A DNA stretch of 64,000 nt from Sphingobium chlorophenolicum (GCF_000722875.1 NZ_JFHR01000018.1:1-64000), one strand, 5' to 3'. Shown: positions 45,200 to 53,596, numbered from the stretch's first letter. The notes: generated from the letters alone by a model not told the origin. Program-made: numbers and translations.

Positions 45200-45778
45200 C
45201 TAGGCCCATTCGAGGCGCGTTGCGCTGTCCGTGTCCGCATAGGAGACAAGCCGGTCGAGCTGGTCGAGATAGCGGGTCGTCCCTTCAGCGTCGGCGCGCC
45301 GGCGGACGGCCGGGTTGGAGAGCCGCGCGCGGATGGCGTCGACGGGAATTTCACCGACGTCGTCGGGTCGGATCGCGAGGCTCTCCAGCAGCGCATGGGC
45401 GCTGTCCGTTGCCAGGTCGAGTTCGACACCGGCGTCCGATGTCGGCGACACGCGCATGCGGATGACGCGGTCCGTCTCATACCACCAGATAGTCACCCGC
45501 CGGCTGCGGAACTGGGCCTCGTCCAGCACGGCGATGACGGCTTCGTCATAGTCGAAGATGCGGGCGGTCGCGGCGATCGCGAGCGGGCAGATGCGCGCCT
45601 CGAAATTGAGGGCGAGTACCCGCTCCTGGTCGCTGTCGGGATCGAGGAGCGCGAGGCCGAGACGCTGGCCCTGCTCGCGCAGATAGGCGCGAAAGGCGGC
45701 GAGCTGGCGGGCATTGATGGTGGCGACCGGTCCGGGCTGATCGTCGGCGGCGGTGGCGATGCGGAACGTGATGGACAT
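45200..45778 (-). CDS. Hypothetical plasmid protein
   Basis: 192 aa, soluble, mixed alpha/beta (MSITFRIATAADDQPG, VTIWWYETDRVIRMRV). ATG 45778 has GGGGAGG six bases upstream; in-frame residues further upstream are low-complexity Ser/Arg and run through the leader, so they are excluded. No family recognised. Leader contains the recurrent C-rich element at 45813-45826. Confidence 0.7.
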   Translation of the reverse strand: MSITFRIATAADDQPGPVATINARQLAAFRAYLREQGQRLGLALLDPDSDQERVLALNFEARICPLAIAATARIFDYDEAVIAVLDEAQFRSRRVTIWWYETDRVIRMRVSPTSDAGVELDLATDSAHALLESLAIRPDDVGEIPVDAIRARLSNPAVRRRADAEGTTRYLDQLDRLVSYADTDSATRLEWA

Positions 45779-45812
45779 CTCGTCCTCCCCTTGTTGAACC
45801 GCCTCGCTCTCA

Positions 45813-45826
45813 CCCCCCTCCCCTTT
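45813..45826 (-). repeat. Recurrent leader element, copy 1
   Basis: CCCCCCTCCCCTTT on the plus strand (AAAGGGGAGGGGGG in the minus-strand leader), about 35 bases before ATG 45778. Same element precedes at least four other minus-strand genes. Confidence 0.55.
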
Positions 45827-45879
45827 GGCCGCGCAGCGTGGTGCCGCGAGCGCGAAAGCGCTCAGTCCTCGCGGCGCGA

Positions 45880-45896
45880 GGGGGCTCGATGCCCCC
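45880..45896. terminator. Hairpin, second copy of the GGGGGCTCGATGCCCCC motif
   Basis: GGGGG-CTCGATG-CCCCC at 45880-45896, the same loop as the hairpin at 44024-44040. It lies just beyond the stop at 45966 for the minus-strand gene and is followed by an A-rich GGAAAGAAAGG patch on the plus strand. Probable terminator. Confidence 0.4.
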
Positions 45897-45965
45897 AAGC
45901 GCCGCATGCCACGGAAAGAAAGGGAGGAGAGGCCCCGGCCGTAGCCGAGGCCCCTCCGCCAGGGC

Positions 45966-46937
45966 TCAGGCGCCCTGCTTGATGCGCTGGTGCGCGAGCC
46001 GGACGATGTGGAGCGGGACGCCCGCCTGCCGCAGCTTCTGGGCGAGATTCTGCTGGATGCCCGAGCCTTCGCAGATGACCGCTTCCACCGGCTTGAGACC
46101 GAGGATGCGGTCGTTGCGGACGAAGGCGGCGCGGTTGCCCTGACTGCGGTCGAGCCGGAACTGGATGACCTTGACGCCGCGCGATGCAGCCCAGGCGTGC
46201 GCCACCGCATCGCAGCCCTTGGCCTGCGCGGTCGTCGCGAGGATCATTTCCGGGATGCGGGCCTTGATGCCGTCGAGACCGTTCCAGAGCAGGTCCGCAT
46301 CTTCCCAGACCTGGCCACCGGAGAAGGCGACGACGGGGCCTTCCGGCGCGAACTGTTCCCGGCGCTCGCGGGCGCGCGAGGCAAGATAGTCGCGAGCCTC
46401 GATCATCGACGCATTGAGGGCGCTGGAGACCCGGCTTCCCCGGACCGGCGAGAAGGGCTTGCCGGTTTCGACGCGGTAGACCTCGGCCGCGTGGTCGCGC
46501 ATGCACTCCATCGCTTCGCGGCATCCCTGCAGCGTCTGGCAGAGCAGCTGCGTGTCCTCCAGTTCGGCGGCGTAGATCTCGGACGGGTCGTAGCTGCGGG
46601 CGAGATCGCCGAGCTTCTTCGCGGCGTCGTCTTCCCGGCCCTCGATGCGCTTGGCGACGACATGGAAGCTATTGGCGAAGCCCCAGGCGAGATCGGTCGC
46701 GAACGGCTCCAAGCGCGTGTCGCGCAGCACGTCGAACATCGTCTGCATCATCATCTCGACAGCCGCGCGAACCTGCTCGGGATCGGGCATGTCGATCTGT
46801 TCGGCTTCCTGGACGACCTCCATCTTGGCGAGTCCGCCATGCTCGACGAAGGCGGCTTCGTAGGTCGTGGACCGGTCGTAGTTGCTGGTTTCTTCGGCGA
46901 TGAAGCTGGCGAGGTCGGCGAAGTTCGTGAAACGCAT
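45966..46937 (-). CDS. DUF2493 / SLOG-domain protein
   Basis: 323 aa. The C-terminal ~130 residues (VAFSGGQVWEDADLLWNGLD, ILATTAQAKGCDAVAHAWA, LDRSQGNRAAFVRNDRIL) match DUF2493, a Rossmann-like SLOG nucleotide- or ligand-binding domain. The N-terminal ~190 residues are helical and plasmid-specific. ATG 46937 is chosen over 46949 because GGAGG lies six bases upstream of it. Common on sphingomonad and rhizobial plasmids; function undefined. Confidence 0.85.
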   Translation of the reverse strand: MRFTNFADLASFIAEETSNYDRSTTYEAAFVEHGGLAKMEVVQEAEQIDMPDPEQVRAAVEMMMQTMFDVLRDTRLEPFATDLAWGFANSFHVVAKRIEGREDDAAKKLGDLARSYDPSEIYAAELEDTQLLCQTLQGCREAMECMRDHAAEVYRVETGKPFSPVRGSRVSSALNASMIEARDYLASRARERREQFAPEGPVVAFSGGQVWEDADLLWNGLDGIKARIPEMILATTAQAKGCDAVAHAWAASRGVKVIQFRLDRSQGNRAAFVRNDRILGLKPVEAVICEGSGIQQNLAQKLRQAGVPLHIVRLAHQRIKQGA

Positions 46938-46963
46938 GATAGCCTCCATGAGAGTTTGATCTC

Positions 46964-46974
46964 ATCCACTCGAT
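46964..46974 (-). repeat. Leader box ATCGAGTGGAT, copy 1
   Basis: ATCCACTCGAT on the plus strand, 27 bases before ATG 46937. Near-identical boxes occur before the genes starting at 55567, 57532 and 58472, always 30-50 bases before the start codon. Candidate regulator or promoter element. Confidence 0.45.
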
Positions 46975-47017
46975 GAGGCCTCTCTCAGGACGTGCGGCGG
47001 TCGGGTCGGTCAGGGAC

Positions 47018-47174
47018 GTTCACCGGGAAGCCGGCGCAGCCGGACCCGGTGAACGCCGCCACGCGGGGAGCGGGGGAGCCGATTTTCTCGGGCCTGGAGC
47101 GCAAGCGGAGGGTTCGTGAAAATTGGGGGGACCGCTCATCCTTGACGGGCCCGGATCCCCGCACGTCATATCTA
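47018..47174 (+). promoter_or_regulatory. Leader region of the SH3-like membrane protein gene
   Basis: Part of a 437-base gene-free stretch (46938-47374). Contains a perfect 10-bp inverted repeat GTTCACCGGG (47018-47027) / CCCGGTGAAC (47045-47054) and a TTGACG at 47142-47147 followed 18-21 bases later by CATATCTA, a plausible promoter. The remainder is GC-rich and uninformative. Confidence 0.35.
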
Positions 47175-47374
47175 GGAAGTCATAAGAGAGAGATTTTTTG
47201 GGCACTCCCCTCGCCCCAGGCGCCCCTGCAAGGCGGTCGTCACCCGGCAGGGCGGAGACGCGGCAGCGCCGTGGCTCCGGGAGCCAAAGGCGACTAGGGC
47301 GCCGGTCCCGCCGGAAAGGCGGGATGCGTCAGCTCCTTTAGAAGATTGGGCGGCGGTTCACTGTGGTGCATTGA

Positions 47375-48550
47375 ATGTTAGTCGAACCGGAACGCCAATT
47401 CTGGCAAGTCTTCGCCATGACGACGAACAATCCTTTTGGCCCCGGCGGCCCTTATCACGACCCGTTCCGCCGCGAGCGCGAGCAGATGGAGGCGCTCAAG
47501 CGGGCGCTTGGTCCCGCCTATGAGCTTCAGCAGCGGATGAAGGAGCTCGAGGGGCCGCTGGCGCATGTCCGAGAGCTGCAGCGCAGCGGCGTTTTGTCGA
47601 CCGCCTATGAGACCGCGCGCTCGCATGCGGACACCATCGAGAAGTTGAAGGCGCTGACGACGCCGGCCTGGGCGCTGACGATTTCCGAGACCGCCCGCAC
47701 GATCATGCACCGCGACGCTGAGCTGATCGAACAGCAGCGACGGTTGTCGTCTAGTGTGCTCGACACGATGCGCGCGTTCGACGCTAACCGGTCGACCGTG
47801 GCGGCAGCGATGGCGGCGGCCAGGACCGGCGAGACCTATCGCCGGATGATGGCCGAGATGCTGCCGCGCGTCACTGCGTTCGGCGCGATCGCAGAGCGCA
47901 TGCGCATGATCGACATCATGACGCTGCGCGCGAGCGATGATGACGTGGAGTCGTCCACGGTCATCGCAGCCGAGATGGTGATCGAGACGCAGCGCATCGC
48001 GGAAGCGATCGCCGCGGCGCCGAGCGAGGAGGAAAGCGCGGCGCTGTTCGGCGAGATGCTCGAGACGATCTCGACGGGCATGACGAAGCTCGGCCCGAAG
48101 ACGATCGCCGAGATGAGCACGATGGGCCTCATGCAGTGGAGCGGCTGGCTGTTCGGGTTTCTTAGCTTCGTGCTCGCGATCGTCACCTTGCTGCCGAACC
48201 AGTCGGCGGAGCAGACGAAGGCGATTGCCGAGCTGAACCAGAAATTCGAAGTCCTCCACCATGACAACGAGCGCCTGATGGCGGCCGATGCGCACGCCAG
48301 CGAAGCCTATCTGGAGAAGCTCCAGAAGGCCGAGCTGACGCGCGCCGCGACGTTGCGCCGCAAGCCCGAGCGCGCTGGCGACGTGGTGCTCAGGGCGCAG
48401 AGCGGCCAGGTCGTCGCGATCGAGAAGAAGCAGGGGCGTTGGCGTCTGGTCGTGTTCCGCGATCCTCTGTCAAATCAGCTCGCGCGCGCCTGGATCTATG
48501 AGACCGCGCTGATGCCGCTGGCGCCGTCGCTCGGCGAGCCCCGCGAATAG
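47375..48550 (+). CDS. Hypothetical membrane protein with coiled coils and C-terminal SH3-like domain
   Basis: 391 aa. Long helical/coiled-coil N-terminal region (REREQMEALKRALG, AYELQQRMKELEG), one transmembrane helix WLFGFLSFVLAIVTLLP near residue 275, a short coiled coil, and a C-terminal beta domain DVVLRAQSGQVVAIEKKQGRW... AWIYETAL resembling a bacterial SH3. Start uncertain: ATG 47375 or ATG 47417, neither with a clear ribosome site. Single plus-strand gene amid minus-strand units. Function unknown; architecture resembles membrane-bound sensor proteins in stress or exclusion systems. Confidence 0.65.
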   Translation: MLVEPERQFWQVFAMTTNNPFGPGGPYHDPFRREREQMEALKRALGPAYELQQRMKELEGPLAHVRELQRSGVLSTAYETARSHADTIEKLKALTTPAWALTISETARTIMHRDAELIEQQRRLSSSVLDTMRAFDANRSTVAAAMAAARTGETYRRMMAEMLPRVTAFGAIAERMRMIDIMTLRASDDDVESSTVIAAEMVIETQRIAEAIAAAPSEEESAALFGEMLETISTGMTKLGPKTIAEMSTMGLMQWSGWLFGFLSFVLAIVTLLPNQSAEQTKAIAELNQKFEVLHHDNERLMAADAHASEAYLEKLQKAELTRAATLRRKPERAGDVVLRAQSGQVVAIEKKQGRWRLVVFRDPLSNQLARAWIYETALMPLAPSLGEPRE

Positions 48551-48586
48551 CGATCGTGGGCGGCGCCGCAGCGCCGCCCCTCCGGG

Positions 48587-48907
48587 TCAGAAGAAGTCGA
48601 TCTTGTCGGCCCAGATTTCGCAGCCGTATCGGGTGACGCCATCGCGGTCTTCCCAGCTCGAATAGTGGAGGCTGCCGGTGATCGCGACGACGTCGCCTTT
48701 CTTGCGCGACGCGGCCGAGCGCGAGAGACCGTTGAAGCAGGTCACCTTGTGGAACTCGGTGTCCTTCGCCGTATAGCCGGTTGCCTCGTCGACATAGGAC
48801 TTGCCATCCTTGAGCTTCAGTCGGTCGGTGGCGACGATCAGGGTGGTGACGCTGCCGCGGGTCTCGGGATCCTTGACGACCCGGCCGGCGAGATTGACGT
48901 TGTTCAT
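48587..48907 (-). CDS. ssb: Single-stranded DNA-binding protein (plasmid type)
   Basis: 106 aa. OB fold: MNNVNLAGRVVKDPETRG, TEFHKVTCFNGLSRSAAS, KKGDVVAITGSLHYSSW. Lacks the long Gly-rich linker and acidic DDIPF tail of chromosomal SSB, so it cannot recruit SSB partners in the usual way. ATG 48907 has GAGGAG eight bases upstream. Coats the entering strand during conjugation. Upstream 246 bases are GC-rich with no gene. Confidence 0.9.
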   Translation of the reverse strand: MNNVNLAGRVVKDPETRGSVTTLIVATDRLKLKDGKSYVDEATGYTAKDTEFHKVTCFNGLSRSAASRKKGDVVAITGSLHYSSWEDRDGVTRYGCEIWADKIDFF

Positions 48908-49153
48908 AGTGATGCTCCTCGTTTGACCCAGCGGCCTTCCCGCCGGTGACACCGAAGAGCGGCGTGCGGGACCGGCCAGCACCGGAGCGCAGCGAAGGGA
49001 AACCCCCGGCGGGAGCTGGCGCGGGCAGCCGCGTAGCGGCAACACGGGCGACCAGAGGGGGTTGCGGGCCGGCACCGTCTCGCCGCAGGTGTCAGGAACA
49101 GGCGAAGGAAGGGCGCCGGATCGATCGAGGGTTCGACCGGACGACCAGGCCGA

Positions 49154-49648
49154 TCAGGGCCTGAAGGTCCAGAGCGAGAGCATGCCTTTCTTGCCCTGCC
49201 AATCGCCACCGACGCGCGTGAAGCCTACCCGCTCAAGGTGGTTGCGGATCGTGTTGCTGCTGGTGGTCGCAAAGGTCGGTTCGGTGATCTGAGCAACGAT
49301 GGCGTCGATCAAGCCGCCGGAGAGCTGGCGACCCCGCACGTCGGCCGCCCTCACGACATAGCCGAGTTCGGGCGAGGTCTCGAACCCGACGATCGGTGCG
49401 CCGGCCAGCTTGAACTTGTCCCGGCGGTAGGAGGTGCCGGGCTGCTTCCAGGCGGCAGCGGCCACGATGCGATCGTCGGCAGTCTCGCGAAGCAGCGCGA
49501 CGCAGCGGGTCCGCGTGAGGCGGCCAAGAAGGTTGTCGACGGTCCCGACCACGGCCTTGCCCCGCACCACGAGCTTTGCGACGGCAAGCTGGTCGGCGGC
49601 AGGAAGATCGGTGAAGGTGCCGGTCCAGGGATAGGTTTCGTCAGCCAT
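49154..49648 (-). CDS. GNAT-fold acetyltransferase-like protein
   Basis: 164 aa. GNAT-like elements: RTRCVALLRETADDRIVAAAAWK (strands), ELGYVVRAADVRGRQLSGGLIDAI (motif A with the R-G-x-x-L-S-G-G acetyl-CoA loop) and FATTSSNTIRNHLERVGFTRV (motif B). 48 bases downstream of the PLD-like gene on the same strand, so possibly a pair. Substrate unknown. Similar pairs of a nuclease-like and a small acetyltransferase-like gene occur in defence islands, which is only suggestive. Confidence 0.7.
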   Translation of the reverse strand: MADETYPWTGTFTDLPAADQLAVAKLVVRGKAVVGTVDNLLGRLTRTRCVALLRETADDRIVAAAAWKQPGTSYRRDKFKLAGAPIVGFETSPELGYVVRAADVRGRQLSGGLIDAIVAQITEPTFATTSSNTIRNHLERVGFTRVGGDWQGKKGMLSLWTFRP

Positions 49649-49696
49649 GCGCGGTGTGAAATCCTGGCGTGAGTGCGGTCGTGGAGGTGCAGGCAG

Positions 49697-50908
49697 TCAT
49701 TTGGTCGGCGCGTAGTAGATGGCGTCGAGCATAGCCACGCGCGCGTCCCAGAGCTCCATATCGCGGCCTGCGGGACGGTCCGCGTTGAACCATGGCGCCT
49801 GGTGGATCGGCTCGATGACCCGCTTCCAGTAATTGTCGAGCGACAGGGTGGTCGGCGCAAACGAGAGGGCCGTGGCTAGACCGGGCGTGTTGCCGGCGTT
49901 CATGCAGACGAAGAAGTCCGGCCGCTTCATGGCCAGGAGCCGGGTAGCCGGACCGAGCCGGGCGGTACGGGACGCGCCGGCAAACGCAGCCGTGAAGGCT
50001 TCGACATAGCCCTCGAACGCGTCTTGCGTGACGTCGCCGCGCTTTGGGATCGCATCCAATGCTGAGGCAATGGCGGCGTTCTTCTGTCCGATCAGCTCGG
50101 CAAAGGTGCCGGCGCCGCCCATCGAGCCGAACCATCCCCAGTCGAAATCGTCGAGCCGGGCCGCCTCGGCTTCGACGGCGCCGAGAACGCCGGCGATCCC
50201 CTTCCACTCGGCGACTGGAAGATCGCCGAAGGAGGCGGTCTTGGCAAACATCTGCTGAATCTCGCGGACGAGCTTCATTCGCTTTCGGAAGTCGTGGTGC
50301 AGGTCCTGCCGGGCGAGCTTGACGAAGTCCTTCCAGGACATGGTGGCGAGCGGCGAGGTGACGCGCGCCCAGTCCTTGGCCTCGCCGGAAAGAACCGGGT
50401 TCGTCGGCCGTGGCGCCTTGTCTGCGGCCTTGGCTTGCCGGCGATAGGTTGCGGCGAGCGGCCCGGTGATCGGCAGGCGCAAATGCGCGTAAGAGCTAAG
50501 CTGAGCGCGCACTTGGTCAAAGAAGGCGTCGCCCGCTTCGCCTTTGACATGGACGCTCGCTTCGAGATTGCTGCCGAGCCCGCCGTTCGTGAAGTTGGCG
50601 CTGCCGACGATCGCCTCGGCCTTGGCGCCGGACTGAAAGTAGAAGATTTTCGGATGAAAACAGCCGGGCCGGTTCTTCGCGACATAGGCGTTGGGCACGT
50701 CGACGAGGCGGTCGATCAGGTCCGGGTCGGTAGCGGAGAAATCAACACCGAGCAAAACGGACTCGAACTTGGCGGTGTTGGCGAGCAGCTTCTCGGCGAC
50801 GCCGGTCAGCTCGCCCCAAGCGACCGCAATGGAGATCTGGTCGTGCTTTTCGATGAGCGCCGACAGACGACGCGCAATAGCCTTTGCTTCCAATAAAACG
50901 ATCTGCAT
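49697..50908 (-). CDS. Phospholipase D-like nuclease-type protein
   Basis: 403 aa from ATG 50908 (MQIVLLEAKA). One HKD-type motif is visible: HPKIFYFQSGAK (His85, Lys87) followed by VGSANFTNGGL (Ser103, Asn105), as in PLD-family endonucleases; the second half shows no clear HKD, so activity would need a dimer. The C-terminal ~200 residues are helical, with an end domain (ATRLLAMKRPDFFVCMN) seen in restriction-like proteins. A TTG at 50929 is an alternative start. Neighbour GNAT-like gene lies downstream. Confidence 0.75.
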   Translation of the reverse strand: MQIVLLEAKAIARRLSALIEKHDQISIAVAWGELTGVAEKLLANTAKFESVLLGVDFSATDPDLIDRLVDVPNAYVAKNRPGCFHPKIFYFQSGAKAEAIVGSANFTNGGLGSNLEASVHVKGEAGDAFFDQVRAQLSSYAHLRLPITGPLAATYRRQAKAADKAPRPTNPVLSGEAKDWARVTSPLATMSWKDFVKLARQDLHHDFRKRMKLVREIQQMFAKTASFGDLPVAEWKGIAGVLGAVEAEAARLDDFDWGWFGSMGGAGTFAELIGQKNAAIASALDAIPKRGDVTQDAFEGYVEAFTAAFAGASRTARLGPATRLLAMKRPDFFVCMNAGNTPGLATALSFAPTTLSLDNYWKRVIEPIHQAPWFNADRPAGRDMELWDARVAMLDAIYYAPTK

Positions 50909-51010
50909 GTTCTGCGCCGTGTCCCCCAAGTCGACACAAGGATAGGTAGCTACATGTCGCGCTGCTGCAATTCAGTTCTGGGGTTATGATCAGATCGGAG
51001 CAAATAAACG

Positions 51011-51048
51011 AGAAAAGGGCCCGCTTCGCGTAACAGCGAAGCGGACCC
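51011..51048 (-). terminator. Rho-independent terminator of the DUF736 gene
   Basis: Stem CCGCTTCGC (51021-51029) / GCGAAGCGG (51036-51044) with loop GTAACA, extendable by GGG/CCC pairs, 26 bases past the stop at 51074; downstream on the minus strand it reads CCCTTTTCTCGTTTATTT. A classic stem plus T-rich tail. Confidence 0.7.
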
Positions 51049-51073
51049 AAGGGAGAGGAGCGCCAGGTCGGGA

Positions 51074-51580
51074 TCAGCCGGCCGTTTCCGGAGTGCGGGC
51101 GCGACGACGGCCACCCGAAGCGCCAGCCTCGGCCCCGAAGGCGCCTTCGGCCGAGGACTCACCGAGCCCGTCGCCACCTGCCGGCGGCGCCGCTTCGTCA
51201 GCACCCGGGACCGGCGGCAGGCCGTCGTCGGCAGCGTTCGTGTCGGTCGGAGCATCGCGACGGCGCGTCGGGCGCGACCAGACGACATTGTAGGAGCCGT
51301 CCTCCTGGCGGAACGCCGAGATGTAGAGCGGCTTGTCGAGGCTCGGATCCTCGATCTTGCCGTTGAGGAAGCTTTCGCCGGTCGCGTTGGACGACAGTTC
51401 GAAGAGCGAGCCGACCTGCACCCACTGGCGGGCGGCCGACAAGGCGAGGATTTCGAACTTGGGCGCACGCGGGTTGGCGGACTGGACGGTGCGCAGGGCG
51501 ATCACGATCGCGAGCGTCAGGGTCGAGATCTTGCCGGTGTAGGTGCCGCTGGCGTTCTGGGTGATGGTGCCGATGTTCAT
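51074..51580 (-). CDS. DUF736 family protein
   Basis: 168 aa. N-terminal 105 residues match DUF736: MNIGTITQNASGTYTGKIST, then ANPRAPKFEILAL, GSLFELSSNATGESFLNGKI and LYISAFRQEDG. The last 60 residues are a low-complexity Pro/Gly/Ala tail ending in RRRART. ATG 51580 has AGGAG seven bases upstream. DUF736 proteins are abundant on alphaproteobacterial plasmids; thought to be nucleic-acid-associated but not characterised. Own terminator downstream. Confidence 0.9.
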   Translation of the reverse strand: MNIGTITQNASGTYTGKISTLTLAIVIALRTVQSANPRAPKFEILALSAARQWVQVGSLFELSSNATGESFLNGKIEDPSLDKPLYISAFRQEDGSYNVVWSRPTRRRDAPTDTNAADDGLPPVPGADEAAPPAGGDGLGESSAEGAFGAEAGASGGRRRARTPETAG

Positions 51581-51634
51581 GGGTCGTCTCCTGAGAAAGT
51601 TCGTTCGAACCCCTTGTCCGAACACCTTCTCTGA

Positions 51635-51649
51635 CCCCCTCCCCTCCTC
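51635..51649 (-). repeat. Recurrent leader element, copy 2
   Basis: CCCCCTCCCCTCCTC on the plus strand, about 55 bases before ATG 51580; same C-rich element as at 45813. Confidence 0.5.
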
Positions 51650-51712
51650 GGCCGTTCGGCCGAGCAAGGCGCGCCAGCGCCGCTCCGACGGGCGCCCCTT
51701 CGGCGCCGTCGG
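51647..51712. terminator. Two GC-rich hairpins beyond the gene at 51748
   Basis: Perfect 18-bp palindrome CTCGGCCGTTCGGCCGAG at 51647-51664 and a stem of CCGACGG...CGTCGG type at 51685-51712 (loop CCTTC). No T-run follows, so termination would be weak or Rho-dependent; they may also shape the DUF736 leader. Confidence 0.35.
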
Positions 51713-51747
51713 GATGATTCAGGATCGTCTTTGAGGCGTATTCGGGA

Positions 51748-52068
51748 TCAGGCGTCGGGCCGAGCCGCCGGCGACCGCCAGAGCGCTATGATGTCCTGCA
51801 TTTCCTCGGCGAACCCGAGGCTGTCGATATAGACGGCGCCGCGATCGTTCTGACCGAGAAAGCCGATGATGGTGGTGATGTCGTTGGCAACGGCGACGTC
51901 GAGCCCGAACATGTCGGCGATCTGGAAATGGCCGAGATCCGGCCCGTTCCACCAGGCCATCAGGAAGTCGGCGACGCGACGCGCTTGGCCGGTGTCGGAC
52001 AGGGCGAGCGGGATGAGGCGCGTCAGTGCCGCGCGCGCGGAATCATAGTCGGTCGGCACGGACGTCAT
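51748..52068 (-). CDS. Small plasmid-conserved hypothetical protein
   Basis: 106 aa. Helical; ARAALTRLIPLALSDTGQA, then DFLMAWWNGPDLG and ITTIIGFLGQNDRGAVYID. ATG 52068 has AGGAG seven bases upstream. I recall similar proteins near DUF736 on sphingomonad plasmids; no role known. Confidence 0.7.
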   Translation of the reverse strand: MTSVPTDYDSARAALTRLIPLALSDTGQARRVADFLMAWWNGPDLGHFQIADMFGLDVAVANDITTIIGFLGQNDRGAVYIDSLGFAEEMQDIIALWRSPAARPDA

Positions 52069-52169
52069 CGGGCGTCTCCTGCTGGGAATGCTATCGAAGC
52101 GGGCGCGGGGTGCAAGGGCTGCTGTCGGTGCCGAGCACGCCGGACATAGTCACGATGCCCGCCCTGCCA

Positions 52170-52841
52170 CTAGACGTCCTCGTAGTCGATCGAGAGCGAG
52201 TCCGCGAGTTTCTGGATTTCATCGTGGCAGTTGGGGTCCGCGACCGCACGCTTGGTCAGCGGTTCGAGGATGCCATCGGGCACGCGGTCGCCGAAGAGGA
52301 GGACCGCAAATTCCGGTCCATATTGGTAGGAAGTGTAGAAGAGCCCCTGCGCGGACGGGCATTCCTTGTGGATGCGCTCGGCCCAGCCACGCGTGACAGG
52401 GTAGGTGCTCTTGGGCCCCGCAAGAAGCGCGTTCGAGTTGACGCCGATCCGGCGTTGGTCCGCGATCGTGAGGCTGACGAGATTGAGGTCAGCGGTGGTG
52501 CGAACGTGGCTGTGCGCGTGGTGCCGGTAATCGGCCGGGAAAACGATATCGCGCGGCGCGACGCGGGTCCGGTTGCGCGGTGGCGTGTCGGGGCAACGCA
52601 GGATGATCTCGCAGGTGGCCGATTCAAAGGACTGCGCGGCATAGATGGTGGGAATGATCGCGCCGCCCTCGTCGCGGATCGGCGAGAAGCGGGCGTTGCC
52701 GAGCGCCGTATCGTTGAATTGGGCCGACCCGAACCGCTCAGGATGGATCCGATCGAGTTCGGTGCCGGCCTTGAGAAGATAATAGGCTTCCTTCCCGACC
52801 CGCATGGTGGCCGGGGCAGGCAATTTTATGCTGATTTTCAT
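52170..52841 (-). CDS. RES-domain toxin (NAD-consuming type)
   Basis: 223 aa. RES features in order: ERFGSAQFNDTALGNARFSP (Arg/Gly loop), TIYAAQSFESATCEIIL (Ser/Glu helix) and a beta-rich end. RES toxins degrade NAD and are paired with Xre-type antitoxins carrying a DUF2384 C-terminus. Start ATG 52841 overlaps the stop of the upstream gene (ATGA), as in known RES/Xre operons, although here the antitoxin-like gene is longer than usual. Confidence 0.85.
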   Translation of the reverse strand: MKISIKLPAPATMRVGKEAYYLLKAGTELDRIHPERFGSAQFNDTALGNARFSPIRDEGGAIIPTIYAAQSFESATCEIILRCPDTPPRNRTRVAPRDIVFPADYRHHAHSHVRTTADLNLVSLTIADQRRIGVNSNALLAGPKSTYPVTRGWAERIHKECPSAQGLFYTSYQYGPEFAVLLFGDRVPDGILEPLTKRAVADPNCHDEIQKLADSLSIDYEDV

Positions 52842-53596
52842 CAGCCATGGACCTCCGGCTCGATCGCACGCTCGAATGCGGCGATGACGGCCTCGGGCTC
52901 GCTGCCGAGCGCGGCGGCGGGCGTGTCGTCGAAGTCGAGATGCTCGCGCGTCAGCCAGTGGAGCAGTCGGAAGTTGCTCCAGTCATCAGGCTTGCGCGCG
53001 ATGATCTCGATGAGCGCGGGATAGATGCGCCGGTTCTCTACGTCGAACTGGAGGAGCGGATAGACGGCGCGCCCATCGACCGTGAAGCGGAGCAGCTCGT
53101 TCTTCTCCTCCTTGCGCTTCATGGTCGCCGAAGGGTTGGAGCCCGATAGGCCGAGCAACTCGCAGGCCTCGGTCTGATCCGCCATCGGCGTCGAAGCGAG
53201 GATGCGCTCCTGGATACGCGCGCGATTGAGAGCGGCCTTGAGCGGCGCGTCGTCGGCCTTGGCGAGATTTTCGCGAAGCATGACGCGATACTCGGAAATC
53301 AGCTTGTCGAACTCGGTTGAGAACGCCGCGCGTAGAAATCGCTCGCCCACCTTCTCCAGCACCGCGGCCAGAAGCTTTGGTGTACCTTCCTTGAGCTTGC
53401 TCCCCTTGGGCGCCACCGCCGCGATGGCATCCTTGAGGACGACGAGATTGCCCGGGTCCTGAGCGATCGAGAAGCTGACAACGACAGATCCATTGTCTAC
53501 CGCTGCGGCAGCAAGGCTCTCGCCCGCGTAGAAGGCGCGCTCACGGCCTCGACGGCTCGGAGCGATGGGCTTCTCGGGAGTGGTTGCAGCTACCAT
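52841..53596 (-). CDS. Antitoxin-like protein with DUF2384-type C-terminus
   Basis: 251 aa. Middle region has an HTH-like helix pair (TPMADQTEACELLGLSGSNPSA). The C-terminus (WLTREHLDFDDTPAAALGSEPEAVIAAFERAI) fits the toxin-binding MbcA/ParS-Xre module of RES/Xre systems (W-L-x-x-x-x-x-L-x-F-x-x-x-P). The N-terminal ~130 residues are extra. ATG 53596 has AGGA eight bases upstream. Likely represses its own promoter (53597-53660). Confidence 0.7.
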   Translation of the reverse strand: MVAATTPEKPIAPSRRGRERAFYAGESLAAAAVDNGSVVVSFSIAQDPGNLVVLKDAIAAVAPKGSKLKEGTPKLLAAVLEKVGERFLRAAFSTEFDKLISEYRVMLRENLAKADDAPLKAALNRARIQERILASTPMADQTEACELLGLSGSNPSATMKRKEEKNELLRFTVDGRAVYPLLQFDVENRRIYPALIEIIARKPDDWSNFRLLHWLTREHLDFDDTPAAALGSEPEAVIAAFERAIEPEVHG

